64,000 nt of DNA from Patiria pectinifera. Its lineage: Eukaryota; Echinodermata; Asteroidea; Valvatida; Asterinidae. The notes under the pieces are model-generated. The model did no database searches and was not told the origin of the DNA. It saw only the letters and a program-made list of their open reading frames with translations. The position numbers and the translations under genes are program-made. Shown here piece by piece: positions 23,239 through 38,200 of this stretch. The stretch is taken from positions 20,543,513 through 20,607,512 of the forward strand of contig CM057147.1 in the NCBI GenBank assembly GCA_029964075.1, in the 5' to 3' direction. Numbering within the stretch: position 1 is the first letter of the stretch; each line of letters begins with the position of its first letter.

Positions 23239-26200
23239 GTAAGTTGGAGACAAAAAGATAGACCCAAGTCAAAAAGAAAGTTACCGAATAAGAAAAAAAA
23301 ACACTTTACCAAATGTATGGTTCACCTCATTTCATATAAATAACACAGGGATAAAAGTGCATGTATTATTGCCTAGCAACTGTGAAAGTACATGTTCTTT
23401 TTCTTACGCACTCTATTCCCTATGTCTATCTATTTCAATAAAAAGATCACAAAATCCAGCTAGGCCTATCCACCACTGATCATTACCGTTCTACGAATTG
23501 ATGAATACCCATTACATACAATGAAATATGGACGGAAACTTGCAAAGGAAAACAGACAAAAATCACCACCCGTTTCAGAAATAAAGAGAGTGACGTAATG
23601 TTCCTTATATTCAAAACACAAAATCCGACAGTATAAAAATAACGTTTTAGTCTTGACTCAAATGATTTCAATTTCATTTGTATTTGACTGCCTGTGTGCA
23701 ATCTGTAATTCTCACTCAGCTCAATAGTTTCCAAAGGCATTCCATCGATAGCTATAAAAATATCGGGTTTTTTTCAGTAAAACATACGCAACTTCTGATA
23801 GCATGGATCAATTTCAGTAATTTGTCTTCAGATGAGTGGACGAACGTGCATATACTTCATTGGTGTATCAATGCATATTATTTTTGTTAGAAAAGAAATC
23901 ACCATTCAGGTCACTGTCTTTTTGACTCACTCCCTGTATATCATGAAAGTTCATTTGTTGATAAGCCGCAGTACTCTACATCGAGCACAATCAGTTGCAA
24001 TGGATGCAGAATTTTAATTAGATGGGATGGATATGTCCACATTTTTCAGGTGGGGGTGGGAGGGGGAGGGCTGGACTGGCGTCACAATCAACAATAACGA
24101 CCGGAGACCTGATACGATGAATCAATACTTAAAATATTGCGAGAATACGTAACATGCATTCTTTTGGAGAAATTTAAGCTATATTGCATTTTAAAACAGA
24201 TCTCTGCGACCAAGACTACGTGGAAGTGGTTGAGTGTCCTCACGATGACTCCTGCATACCACTCTACTGGATCTGCGACGGCCAGGACGACTGCAGTGAC
24301 GGCTACGACGAGGCATTTTGTGACGGTAAAAACTTTAATATTAAAGAGGATTACAGCCTAGCTAAAATTCCCGAGAATTTCATGTTTTGGATTGTATACT
24401 GGTTGAAAGGAAACTAACCTAATGTCTTGCCGTTCCCGAGAAAAGACGAAAACGCGGCGGACATATTTTTGTGGAATAAGCATAATAGCCTACGTATTTC
24501 AAGCCGTCTATATTCCAAACTGTACACGTTGCCATACATTCACACAACACCACAAAATGTTGTTGAACGCGAACCATGGGGCGGCAGGATTCACAACTAG
24601 TAAGCACTCAACAGCTTGATTTTTTTTTCGGAAACAAAATTGTGACCCCACGAAATTCGATCTCGCAAAAAAATAACACAAAAACGTCTAGTTTTTAGAA
24701 GCTGGTTGTGTGGACGTTTATGTTCTTCTTCCAATTAATATAATTTCGTTTAGCCCAATTGGGCACATTCCACTGCAGGTCGTAATTGTCCATATTTTGT
24801 TCAAAGTAAACTTACTCAACGAAACAAAGCCCTTTTAAAGGATTAAGGAATGCATAGTTCATAGTTCAGATCGGTCGTATATCATTTAATGAGAAAAAAT
24901 AATGTTTACGGCTTTCCCATAAAGTTATTTCCGTAACATGGATGAACCATAGGGCTGGGTTTTAGCTCTACGTATGAACAGTGAGCCCTATATATATATT
25001 CAGACGAAGCAAAAAAAAGGCTCCATTAGCAAAAACCCTTGTGTAAAATCAACAGTTGTGTTTGTGTAACTGTTCTTCCCTGCCATAATAAGTACGCCTG
25101 AGTGGGAAAGCGCAGGTATTTATGTGTAATTCTGAAGCATGCAATAATTCTCAATGAAACTGAATAATAATCAACGGTATATGAGTGTCATTAGCAAGCT
25201 TAGTCGGCAATTGGCCGGCCTCAAACAGGCAAAGAAGTTGATCATGCGCACCAAAATAATGAATTGATCATTGGACGGTTATATCAAGTCGGCGTCCACG
25301 TCTGTTGCATAAGGGAAAACCAAACAAATACTTTACCTGGATTATAGTGTGTCCTTGTGAATGATTGTTTGCCGCAACTGTGATTCGTTAAAAGCTCATG
25401 CCACGCTAACTGCATTGTTATGGCTTTCAGATAGAGGCACAGACACACAATTAAAGGGAAAACATAAGATCATTTCAGTCCTCGAGCGTTTTTTTTTTTG
25501 GGGGGGGGGAGGGAAACGGCCCAGTCCTCGATCCGGTTATGTGATTAATCTACATATGGCATGATATCACTGGGACAAAGGAAAAACCATTGTCCTCGGG
25601 CGTATAGAAATTCATGACTGTGTGCGTTCGAGTATGTTTCAGTAATTATATTTGGCACAGAATATTGGTATTTTTATACTTTATTTATATAGTCCTTGTA
25701 AAGATCAATTATTTGTATCATTATTTTTTTTTTGGGGGGGGGGGGTGCGGATATTCACTCCCCAATGCCCTGGACGTAATGTTGAACTCTGTAGGCAACG
25801 AGGGCAAAATCCAATACATGTATTCTTTTAAAAACCTACGTATAAATCTGCCTGCATATGATTTTTTTTATCAAGTCCATTCATAGGTGTATTTTTTCTT
25901 CTTCCAATGTTCGTCTGATCCCTGAGTAGGCCTAGCCTGTTCAGACTACTTTCTTTCCTTCTGTCTGATGGTGAAAGTGTTCGCGGGATTTTCAGTGATT
26001 GTTAGAATTTTGTAAATTTTCTTTTTCAAATTGAAGACGGGTATTAAGTGTATATCAGTCGTGTTTCATTCTGTCTCTATGTATCCCGTGTTTTCAGGCG
26101 ATCATTGCGATGTTAATCCATGCCGGAACGGAGGGACGTGTAACGTCTACGGCGGCAACACCTTCTGTCTGTGTCCATACTCATACTACGGTGACTTTTG

Positions 26201-29200
26201 CGAGCACGGTACGGTAGGATATCATTTAATTAGACAATTTAGAAGACATGGAGGCCAAGAACGTTGTTTATCTGTTGTGAACTGCAGTCGCGTTATCAGT
26301 ATAAAAATCGACTAAAACACGTGCGTCGGAACCGTTGTGGAGTAGAGGCGCCATTGGCGCTAAACCGACAGGATTAAGATAGAGGGCGTTGTTTTTTCTT
26401 GTTATTTTCCGCGCGATATTTATCGTGTTTATGTACTTCTTGTTCCTAGCTTGCTCTATGCATGGCACAATTTCATGCTTTAGGACGAAGGGAGAGTATC
26501 AACATACATTCATGTTAGTATTTTGTCTTTGTTGGTCTTATTATGGTTTGAAACATTAATATTCCGAGGCTGATCATCGGTTCAAAATTCATTGATTGTA
26601 TTTTTTAAAGTAAAAAAGTTGTGACCTGAATTTGGGCACGAAATTCAATGACAGTGTTGTTCCTTTGTCATGGTCAATTTGGGGCGCGGAATGTATCTGA
26701 TCTCCTGGAGTACGTAGCTTGAGCAACTCCAGCTCTAATACTTATCGCATTAGCATTAGAGCTGGAGTTACTCAAGCTAGGCCCCTACTCCTGGAAGATT
26801 TTTTTTAAAGGAATATCCTGATCATGCAAAGTTCAGGCAAATTCATTCCTTCCTTTATGCAAGTGCAGACTTCATGGCTGAAGATAATCGCACTGCCAGA
26901 AACACCGGGGCGAACCCCTTCACTTAGCGATAAGTGTACTGGGTTCTTTAACGTGCATTAGGCTATAGAACACACAGGACCTACGGCTTTACGTCCCATC
27001 CGAAGGACGAAGCAATAATGGTTAAGTGCCTTGCTTAAGGGCACAAGTGTCCGCCCGGGCTCGAACCCACACCACTGTTGCCTCTGAAACACCAGAGCAT
27101 GAATCCAGTGTTCTTAACCGCTAGGCCATGACACTCCATATTGTGCTCTTGTCAACTGGTATTCATTAACATTTAATAGTATTTATTAATATTATGTGTA
27201 CTCACTACACTGTCACTACCTTGTGCAATAGACGGATCAATTGACCTATCGCAGTAGAATTGCCTCAGAATCGCGTCAACGCAGCTTGTGAAATATTGTC
27301 CAATTACATGATATACAACATGGACACGGAACGCGCAACATCTGAGACAAACAAAACTTAGCGTGCAAAAATTCCATAGGGTTGTCTTAGGGGCGTGGCT
27401 AACTCGCAAACCGTGATAGGTCAATTGAGCCACGCCTCTTTAAAAATCGACCAATCACAGGCCATGTTTTCAGATCGACCAAGTTCTGTGCTTGACACTA
27501 TTGGTAGAACCATGCATGAGGACAAGTGCTCCAAGTTGGAACTCGGAAAATCTACCGCAGGACTATTTATGCAACGGTTTGTGCAATGCATGACTAGCCT
27601 AGATGTAGACCCACTAACTAGGGCACTCCTTTTTTGACATTGGGAATTTTGGTCTCTAGTCCGACCATGGTTTTATTTCTCCATGGTACGACAGACCAAA
27701 ATCCCAGATGTCAAAAAAAGGAGCGCCCAAATTAGTGGGTCTAGATAGACTTGCAAAAAAAAGTTACAGTGTCACATATGTTAAGTTTGCACAAACAATA
27801 TAATGAACGTAAGCATGTGCATGGCTCGATCGCCCAATTGCGCATATCCATTGTGTTAGCACTAAAAAGCATCATTTCTTTCCTTTCCATCGATTCTAAA
27901 GATGTCTGTGAAGCCGGAGCGTGTGAGAATGGTGGGTCTTGCTACCAGACTTCTTGGTCAGCTGCAGCATACGTTTGTGTGTGTTCACATCCTTGGACTG
28001 GTGACCATTGCGATAGCAGGGGTAAGCTAAGCACTATATAGGACCCATACTCTGGGCTGGGGCTCCATTTCATGACTGCTAAATACTGATGGGTCTCAAT
28101 AAGGGAGACATTCCCAAAGGCTTGTGCAATTTTTTTTTCTAACTTTAATGACCCTTACCCAAATTTTACCTTATCCTTCACCCACAAAATTTGGTTATTT
28201 TACTAACTTGACCACGAGCAATCAAAAGCCTTTTGGCCTCTAAATAGGAGCTGAGGCATTACGGAGACATTCAAATGTCTCCCAGAGGTATAACTTATGA
28301 CGCTAAGGTGTCTCCCAAAGGATCCGATTTGTGGTTGTATATAAGCCTTTCCATAAATTCAAGGTGCGTGTTCATATCAAGATTTCAAGAGAGAACAGTT
28401 TGCCACACGCGTACAGTATTTTAGTGGGGCATACCAACAAAATCAAAGACATGCTCACATGTATCATAGACCCTTGCTGTGCAAGGGGATTCCATAGACT
28501 TCAGTGCAGTATACGTGTGTGCAAGAATGGCTACATCTTTGAGTCAACAATTGTTTTAAAAAAAACTTGATAACATTTAGGACCAATGAAATGAAAGCAC
28601 CCAAAACACTTCCACCATTTGTGTTTGTTCCAGTAAGCAGTAGTTGCATGTCGAACGGATGCCGCAATGGCGGGTCATGTGTGGAGACCTCGTCTGGTTA
28701 CTTCTATTGTGACTGCCCGAATCAGTTTACGGGCGAGTACTGCGAAACCAGTAAGACATCTTCGTTCAGTGTTGTACATCACAAGGCCTTTCACAGGTGA
28801 CTTAATTCATAAGTCTGGTCAAAAGATCGTTTTCGAGTAACCAGGAGATAAACATTAACAAAGGACTGCCTTTAATTGTCACAGTTCCTTTAAATGTAGC
28901 TTGTGATGACTTGTGAGAACATGCATCGAATGGACTTGTGTGACTTCAGATGGACTTGTGACCGACTTTTCTCGACCTGTGATGGACTTTTGATGGACTT
29001 GTGATGGAGTTGTGATGACTTGTGACGGAACCTGTGATGGACTTGTGATGACTTGTGATGAATTTGTAATGACTTGTGATAATTTGTGATTAACTTGTAA
29101 TGACTTGTGATGACTTGTGATTAATTTGTAAGGACTTTGTGATGATTTGTGATGGACTTGTGATAGACTTGTGATTGACTTGTGATGGAATTGTGATGGA

Positions 29201-32200
29201 CTTGTGATGAACTTGTGATGGACTTGTGATGGACTTGTGGTGGACTTGTGATGGACATGTGAATTGGACTTGTGATGGACTTGTGATTGACTTGTGATGG
29301 AAGTTGTGATGGACTTGTCATGACTTGTGATGGACTGTTGATGAACGTGTGATAGACAGGTGATTGAGTTGTGATGGACTTGTGATGGACTTGTGATGGA
29401 CTTGTGATGGACTTGTGATTGACTTGTGATGACATGTGATGACTTGTGATAAACATTTGATGGACTTTTGATGAACTTGTGAAAGACTAGTGATTGAGTT
29501 ATGATGGACTTGTGATCAATGGATTGTACTTAACTCCTTAAGTACTCTTCAGCACTATGATTTCTTTTATTATTTCATGCATGGAAGTATTTTTTTTCTT
29601 CTCAAAAGCAAGAAAATGAGTCAAGTAAAGCAATCTTCCCAAGTTTTGTGCAATTTTGTCACGTAAAGGGCTTCCAATATTTGATATACATATGGTACTA
29701 ATTTATGATGGTAATTTGTGTCTTTCTGCAGTTTATAATGATACAGTTGTGTCCGGTGGTGCTTGTGCTAACCACCAATGCATGAACGGTGGACGTTGCT
29801 ACACAACATCAAGAGAAGACGCTGGGTATGCATGTGTGTGTGTGTCTGGCTGGACTGGGGACTACTGTCAGGACAGAGGTAAGCCTGCTAAAAAACTGGG
29901 AGAGTAGAGCGCAGTGGTTACGGTGTTCGACTCATGCGTACCATGGTATGTGGGTTCGAGCCCTGATGGCACAAGCATGACAAGGTACTTGTGTTCTTGG
30001 GCAAGATACTTTACTTCAATTGGGTACAGGCCAGATGGCACTGATCTCTATCTGCCACAGAAAATTGGCCTCGTGGCCTGATGAGAGGGGGTAATAGTTG
30101 TGAAGCATTTTGATACATTTGTATAAAGCACTCTATATATAAAACCACTGTATCAGTGTTATGATTAAAAACACGAAATCGTCTGACCTTTAGTTTATCA
30201 CGTTCATCATTCCTTTGCAAAGAGGCTATGGGTCGGTGGGAGTGGTGAGATCGAGAAAATCAGAGATTTCAGAATCTGGTTGTCCTAATTTTCTTCAAAC
30301 GGTTATCTGATTTCGCTGGAAGTTTCCATCCAGCTCAATTAAAGCATGCCAGCATTAAAGTGACGAGTGAGGTGCCACATGAAATGCCCTCCCAATGACT
30401 GGAAATAGTTTGCAGGATTCAATGACCGTTGGGTCTTAAAGGGAATATACATCATTTGCTTTTGCTGTAATTTTCAGAAATGGATGGAATTGGGGGGTTG
30501 GAAATACATAGCAAATATAGTTACACTGACTTTTTTGAGGTTTTGGGTTCGAAAATGCTATAAAAACCAAGAAAAACAATCATTTCCTGTAGTCTGGTTC
30601 CCTGACTCCATATAAGAAGAAACGGAGCAGTTTACATATTGGAGAATTGTTAGGTCAGGGAACCAGTCTAGCTGGCTTGTACCCGTTCATCATGTTCATA
30701 GGTGTGTAATTGATTGCAAACAAGTGCGATGGTCAATTGGGCCAGTATTTGAAAAAAAGCCAGTTTTTTCCATCGCTGGTCGGCTGACCAGCGTTGGAAA
30801 TTGATACAAAAATACCACTTTTCTTGAAAATGACAGTATACCAGGTGTCTTGATTTTACAGGATGCTTTACACTGTCATTCACTATCCAGCAAGGTATTT
30901 CAAAATGATTTGGTAGTTTTATTTTTTGATGTTTGCGCAAATGTTGTATTTTCCCTTTAACAAAAACATTCCACAGCTGTGATATGTTGGGACAAAAATG
31001 GATGGCAAATCTCTGATGATAAGTCGAATGGGCAGGCTATACATATACCAAAAGACCACTAGCAAAACATGTGAATGCAGTTACAATCAGAGACCAATGA
31101 GCAAATTTAAAGGATATTCCAGCTGTTTTTAAATAGCCTGTGTCACAAACAAATGGAAGCCTTAATTTTTTTTCAAGGTTGGTTTCCGTTTCATGTATCT
31201 GGTTTCTAAAAGCAAAAACCAAATAGTGGAATTCAAACCAAATGATACAAAATTCGGATTTCAATCCCACCACTAGTCTGTGCACACTCGTAAAAAAATA
31301 GTTCATTCGCAACACAAACCAATAGATACACACACCGTGTCATGCACAGTGGCTCTCATTATTGTTGTGCATCGGGTCGGCTTGATCAGGCCATACATGA
31401 CCCGAAAATTATAGATATATACCGATTCCGAACCGAAACCGATCTAAACCCCTAAAACCGACCTGACCCGACCTGACCTGACAAAAAAATCAAGGAAAAC
31501 GGATCCAACCCGACAAAAATCGAACATCTGGCTTGGGCAACTATGTCCGCTTTTTATACCTGAACTTACCTGCATCACGTGAAAATCGTCATCTCTCTCA
31601 TACATGTAACTGAATCATTCCGTACGGTACTGTACATATTATAGAGCATGTGTGATAGACCCCAAGTCTTTGTCATACCGGGCAAAGTGACTCTGCAATA
31701 AATATTGCACCCTGTGCATTTTCGATTTGTTTTGGTTTATTTTGGTTTAATTCAGGTTTTTTCCCGACCTAAAAATTGCAAGCTTTAACTCAAAACCGAA
31801 ACTGACCCAACCCAACTGAAATGATGGACAAACCGACCCGATCCGAAGTCGGTGCCGGGTCGGGTCGGTTTTGAGTCGGGTTTGCACAACATTAGCTCTC
31901 ATGAGTATACAGGGTAAAATAGCACCACCAACTGTTTTCTGAATAGTCCGTTGCCCTGCAGTTGTTTGTAATTAAGATTGTAATATTGATTGCTTTCTGT
32001 TTTGTATTAATTTTTGTTCTGTCAGACTATAGTTGCAGTATTGATAGATGCCAAAATGGAGGGACATGTTACAGGGACATCTCAACTAACATGATGTATT
32101 GTCTTTGCCCAATGCCATACTCGGGCCCGTACTGTGAGATGGGTAAGAAAGTAGAAATCACAGGGACTGTTTTCAACTTATTTTTGCTCAGGATAAAGTT

Positions 32201-35200
32201 CTTGCGGTTTGTATTATAATTTCAGGTTGATTGCACTTAAATTGTGAGGTTGAATTTTTTGCAGGTATGTTATCCGTGTGTCTGCCCTGCCCTCTCCCCC
32301 TCTCCCCCTCCCCCCCCCACACACACACAATTTTTACTATTTAAGAATTACACATGTAGTATAAAAAAAACCCTTGGAAATGAATGAAAAAGATTGGTGA
32401 TCGAGTGGTAAGATGTCTGCACTAGAAAGCGGGGGGTCGTGGGTTCGAGTCCCACCTGAGTGATTTTTTTTCAACTTTCACTCGGGAGGTAACACTTCGA
32501 GTAAACATGAACAGTGTTTATATGTTGATGAAGGACAAAAACCTATTATTGAATGAAAAAAGTGTTAGTAACTTGGTATCAACATGAAAATAAATGTACG
32601 AAATGATGGCAACTGACGAGATTAGCAAGAAATGTAACACGCAGAAAATGTGAGTCTAGTTTTTGTGTACGAATGTTCAATTGCGCCAAGTCTGACAATG
32701 GAATGACAGAAGAGATAGTTCTTATTACCAAATCCTTCTAAAATATCTGTTCGCTCCACAAACGCCATGAAAGTTTTGTTGAATAATTTTTTGTATTTTT
32801 GACTTGCTTTTTCGTTAGATAACAGCTGCCCGAGCAATGTTTGCCAGAACGGAGGGACGTGTCAAAGTGTGTCTGGCTTCACCTACTGTCTTTGCCCGGA
32901 CCAATACTCTGGCCAGTACTGCGAAATAGGTACGAAGACCAGACTATTCATGGGTGATATCCATTGGTCTCCATTAACTGGATTGGACACGTGTCACTTG
33001 TGCGCAGTGAAGATTCCGAAAACGCGGACACAAACAGCTGGGTAGTACAGTGTGGGTTTAAGACCGCGCATGCGTGCGTGACGTGTGTGCTGCATGGTCT
33101 GTGTGTGAAACGAACGCATTTCGAACTTTCAAACCCTCACTGCCTCCGACACCGATAACTACGCGTGCATGCGCAAGATGGAGGGCGCTGTGTCCAATCC
33201 AGTCTTACTAATGGAGATCGATGGTGATATCAATCTCAAACTTTTTCCTTTTTGTCTAGAAATGCCGGTGAATATTTTGGCTCTTACTTCACTTGTGCAC
33301 GATCTTTATGAGTGAAGTCTTGGAACTACTGCGCAGGAAGCAGCTTTTTGTTTAACGTTAACTTTTAATGGTTGTCGAGCTCCATTTAAAATTGTTGTGA
33401 ATTTTGAAGATCAGAGAGGGTTGGAGAATATTAGTGGTTTTGGTTAAGAGGTTTTCAATAGTCAAACTAAAGTTTTGACGATCTTCGAGACGTGATTGAA
33501 TACCCATGACTGAGTGTGAAAATGTAAGGCGTGCAGACAAAATGAGATGTTACTGGCTTTTTAATAGTGGAGAAAAATGCAAAAACCAAATGGGGATGAT
33601 TTTTTTTTTGATTTTCAGATTGATTGATATTTGTAATCTTTGAAATGTCTACTACACATTTTTAAAGAAACACAATAAAAATTGTGGAATAAATTTTTTT
33701 TAAGGAAAAATAATTGGCGTCTTTCAGTTTCACGAATACAAAACTGTACCATTTTAAAGAAAAGCTAGCAAAGAACACACGCTGTAATAACCATTCATTT
33801 ATTTTTTCTCAATATGCTCCATTTGCCACCAAAAAAATGGTGAACTTGGGTCCAGATCATTTTGACTCGACCTGTAGATTTCAAAGAGTCTATTCGTTAC
33901 TTTAAAAAAAAAACGCACCTTTTTCCTCCTTTCCATTAGATGCAGATTCTTCCAATGACGGCTGTGTTAACCACCAGTGTATGAACGGTGGGAGTTGCTA
34001 CTCCACGCCATGGCTGTCCACTGCGTATGCATGCGCCTGTCCGTTCCAGTGGACAGGCGTCTTTTGCCAGGATTGGGGTAAACCTTGACAGAAAAATTAT
34101 AGGATAATTTAGGCAACATACTGGGATGTAGGGATGTAAGTCCTTCAATTGCTCTTTTTCTGGGTCGTTTTTTGGGGTTTTTTTTAGTTGTAAATGGCAC
34201 GTGAAGCATTCTGGCAAAATCAGACAACTGGAAAGGGATCAAAATGAGAGTCTGTGTGTATTAGAGAATGATGTTCTCCTTACAATACGGTTCTGAGAAT
34301 AAGGCAAAATTCTGAGAAAAAAAGGCCTTTAACATTTTTTAGAATTGAATAACAAATTAAATTTAAATGCAATTATTTATCAATCACTTTAATGTTTTCT
34401 TTGAAAAACTGTATGTATTTATTAATTAACTTCCAAACTTTATCAGCTTACAACACATGTTAGGTTTTAGTAATTATTACATTGTAAAATTCAGAATTGG
34501 ATTGATTTGTTCCAACAGGATTATAGTCTACATGAGGGGACTATAGTCTCTAAAAAGGAACATGATAATGAAATTGATTTTTTTCTCAAACAAATGCCGC
34601 ACTGCCCATTTAAATTGGAAAAAAGGCCTTTAACATTTTTTGTTTTGTATTCTTGAATATGAAAGATGCCAAATGTTTTGTTTCCTTAAAAACACCTTTA
34701 TTCCACAATTTTTATACTATTGCTTCAAAATATATGTAGTATACGTTTCGAAGATTACAAATATCAATAAATCTGAAAATCAAAAAAGCCCCAAAATAGC
34801 CATTTTTTTCTTCTTTTCATTTTTACGGCTCCGGCCTGTGCCCAGCTCCATCTCATTGTTGCCAGAACACCTCACATGTTGGCACCATACATGTGTTTAC
34901 TTGTACTTGTACATGTATACCTGTACGCCTTAAATTGAAAGCAAGATGTTGGAGTCCACTGACAGCAAACAACGCAAACGTTTACCAATTTATTTATAGT
35001 TCTGTTTTATGTTGGAAAGTTGACTGAAATTAGGTGGACCTCAAATAAAAGTTTCCAGCATTCCCAAAAGTGGATTTGACACTGCTGGTATTAAAGTTCT
35101 GTCTATATTTGGGATGCTATGCAAAAGTGCTGATAATAATGAAAAAAAAGGAACAAAGAGATTTACCGGAGTGCGGTTTGAACCTGCTAAATGTAAACCC

Positions 35201-38200
35201 CTACATGTGGATGATTGGTTCAATACAAATGACACACAATACCAATTTTTCTCGTAGTAGTTCAAATGAAGACAATGTGCTTTTGCAATAATTTTGCAGC
35301 TGTTAAGTTCAAGATAAATATTGATCAGTAATGATACAACTTTCAAAAACTTTGCACAAGTTTGTTTATGACCGAATTATTGTTATTTGTTTTAATTCAG
35401 TTTCACCCTGTACACTGATTCCATGTCTTAACGGAGGGACGTGTGATGCTTCCATTAATGGCGGCTGTACTTGTCTTGCTGGTTACACTGGCACGTACTG
35501 TGAAACACGTAAGTGGCTGAATACCTTTGCAAACATGCATTCAGTGCCAAGTAGTGATATCAGTCAAAATTAAACAAGTGACTGTTTTCAACAGATAATT
35601 ATTCCCAGGCTACATAAAGCAGGATTGAATGGTTGGAAGTGTTTAAAGGTACAGTCCATCATTTGTAATTTGTGCTTTTGTTCGTTTGAAGCAACAAACG
35701 TGCTCAAAATCTAAACAAGGGTGCTGAACAACTAACCTGATGAAATTTCAGCTCAGCTAATTCAGCTGTATATTCTGAGAAAAACAGCATTCTAGGATCT
35801 CGATTCAGTTGCTGAATCATGTTTTGAATATTGGGCCTGAATTCAGCGTCCGATACATGTTCTCACTGAGCCGATTGCAGCTACGCGATATCGCGCACTG
35901 AACCGATGAATTGTAGCAACTGCGCGCGTGTGTGTCGTGTCAACGCTTACGCGCGCTTCGCCAACATTTTTTGTACGGAAATTTTTAACGATGCGTCTTT
36001 TGATGCATCGGCCTTCTTTCATTAATTTCCTCAAAATGACAGCATGCCAGAAAGAGTAATTTCACAGAGAGTTTAGTCCCCTTACTATCTTTCAACTATG
36101 TTTTTCAACAATAATTATGTCAGTTACTTTTTGGATAGCTGCAAATGATGGACTGTAGCTTTAAAGGGAATATACATCATTTGCTTTTGCTGTAATTTTC
36201 AGAAATGGATGGAATTGGGGGGTTGGAAATATATAGCAAATATAGTTACACTGACTTTTTGAGGTTTTTGGTTCGAAAATGCTATAAAAACCAAGAAAAA
36301 CAATCATTTTCCTGTAGTCTGGTTCCCTGACTCCATTTAAGAAGAAACAGAGCAGTTTACATATATTGGGGAATTAAAAGGTCAAGGAACCAGTCTAGCA
36401 GGCTCGTACCCGTTCATAGGTGTGTAATCGATTGCAAACAAGTGCGATGGTCAACTGGGGCCAGTATTTGAAAAAAAGCCAGTTTTTTTCCAACGCTGAT
36501 CGGCCGATCAGCGTTGGAAATTGATACAAAAATACCACTTTTCTTGAAAATGACAGTATACCAGGTGCCATGATTTTACAGGATGCTTTACACTGTCATT
36601 CACTAACAGTCCAGAAGGTATTTCAAAATGATTTGGTAGTTTTATTTTTTGATGTTTGCAAATGTTATATTTTCCCTTTAAGTAACTTGATACAGCTATG
36701 CTTTGACTCTGGGTGAGTGACAAAACAGCTGTGACCACAACTTGCCTGCTTTGTCTGTTGATCCAGTTTGACTAGTCACAGTGCTTGCTTGACATATGAT
36801 CTGACTGCTGGTGACTATAGCCTGTGCTAAAAGTATAGCAGGGGAAGTGGATGGAAATTTTGACTGTGACTGTTTAAATAACAGGAGGGTTAAAGGCACG
36901 TAGGAACGTAAGTTATAACCCGGAAACGTCCCTACTGATATAATGAGCAAAACCTTGCTTTAAACTGAGACAGGAAATGGTATCGTTTGGAAGAAAACAA
37001 ACATTGCAGGTGGTTCGAAATGGGTCATGGGCCCACTTTGTTGTGCATTTAGCAACGGAATCCAGTTGCAAGACCCCCAAAAATAATGCATTTGGTGTTT
37101 TTTTTAAAGATTTTGAGCAATTTTGTTTGCTTCAAAAGGAAAAAAAAAACACAAAAAGCACATATTTTGCATCATTCCACAAAAAATTCTAGAATTAAAA
37201 AGAAGACTTGCAAACATGTCAAAAATGTCATGGTTGTGTAAAACTGCTTTCTTCAACAATTCAGCCCCTCCCTCCCTCCCTCCCTCTTCCTGGGGAAATA
37301 TAGCTTATGAAATGATTGTGTTGAAATTCATTGTATTTTCAGAAATGCCCTGTACGATGTCTCCGTGCCTAAATGGTGGGAGCTGCGCTAACTTTGGTGA
37401 CGTCACGTACTGCTCCTGCCCTATAGGATTCAGTGGCATATTTTGTGAAGAAGGTCTGTACATGTACATTAGGCAACATCAATGTTTTGGATTCATATAT
37501 AAGAAATGTTCACTTCCTCAACAGTGGTGCTCATTGCTTGTACAGTAAACCAATCTCCATTGGCTTGAAATAAAGCACAAAGTTTCAAGCATTTGGTAAC
37601 ATTTGGGATACTGCCTGACACAGCATGTTGTCTGTACTTGGCCCCTGACTGATATGAGTTTTAGAATATTTTTGTTTGGTTTGAATATGTGAAACATTCT
37701 GGCTAAATGAGACACAACTGGGCAGACTTGAAATGAGAGTTTGTTGAAAGAGAATACAATTCTCCTTGCATAGCTGTTTGTTATACTTCAATTGGACCTT
37801 CCATTGACAAGTTATGGCTATTTAAAGTTTGCATTTATCAATGTCAGGAAATGAAAATTTCAGGTTTTGATGTAATTTGGCTTCCTTATGTTGTTTCCTA
37901 TCCACAAGGATACATGAAGCCTATTACGCCATCAAAATTGGCTGGTAATTGGCATGACCTCTGGGAGGCCACTGTTGGGGTCTTTGGTCTTTTATTTGTT
38001 TTTAGAGGGACTTTCCCATGCCCTTGCCTAGCTACTTTTACTTAGGAACACTAATGTCACCTTCACTCACTGTGGAAACAAATCTATTAGGTTTTGGAGG
38101 TTGTTTTCGGACCCGGGAGAGATTTTGCTGGTCAGCAGATTCACCCAGGGCTCCATGAGAAACTAGCCAATCAAAAAGTTTATATTCAAAGTATGTCATG

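Larger units (their letters stand above)
35564..36893. mobile_element. TTAA family 3 MITE split by a nested insertion
   Basis: The left part (to 35646) and right part (from 36678) align to the uninterrupted copy at 12271-12581. The interruption is exactly at its internal TTAA. The left terminus is lost; the right ends AGGAGGGTTAA. Confidence 0.85.

Noticed and set aside
28640-28642. Alternative acceptor for the exon at 28634
   Set aside because: Using the AG at 28639-28640 would shift the frame and lose the first EGF cysteine.
32392-32460. Possible tRNA gene on the plus strand
   Set aside because: A and B boxes are present, but the same head with the same non-tRNA body recurs at 48080-48242, so it is a SINE.
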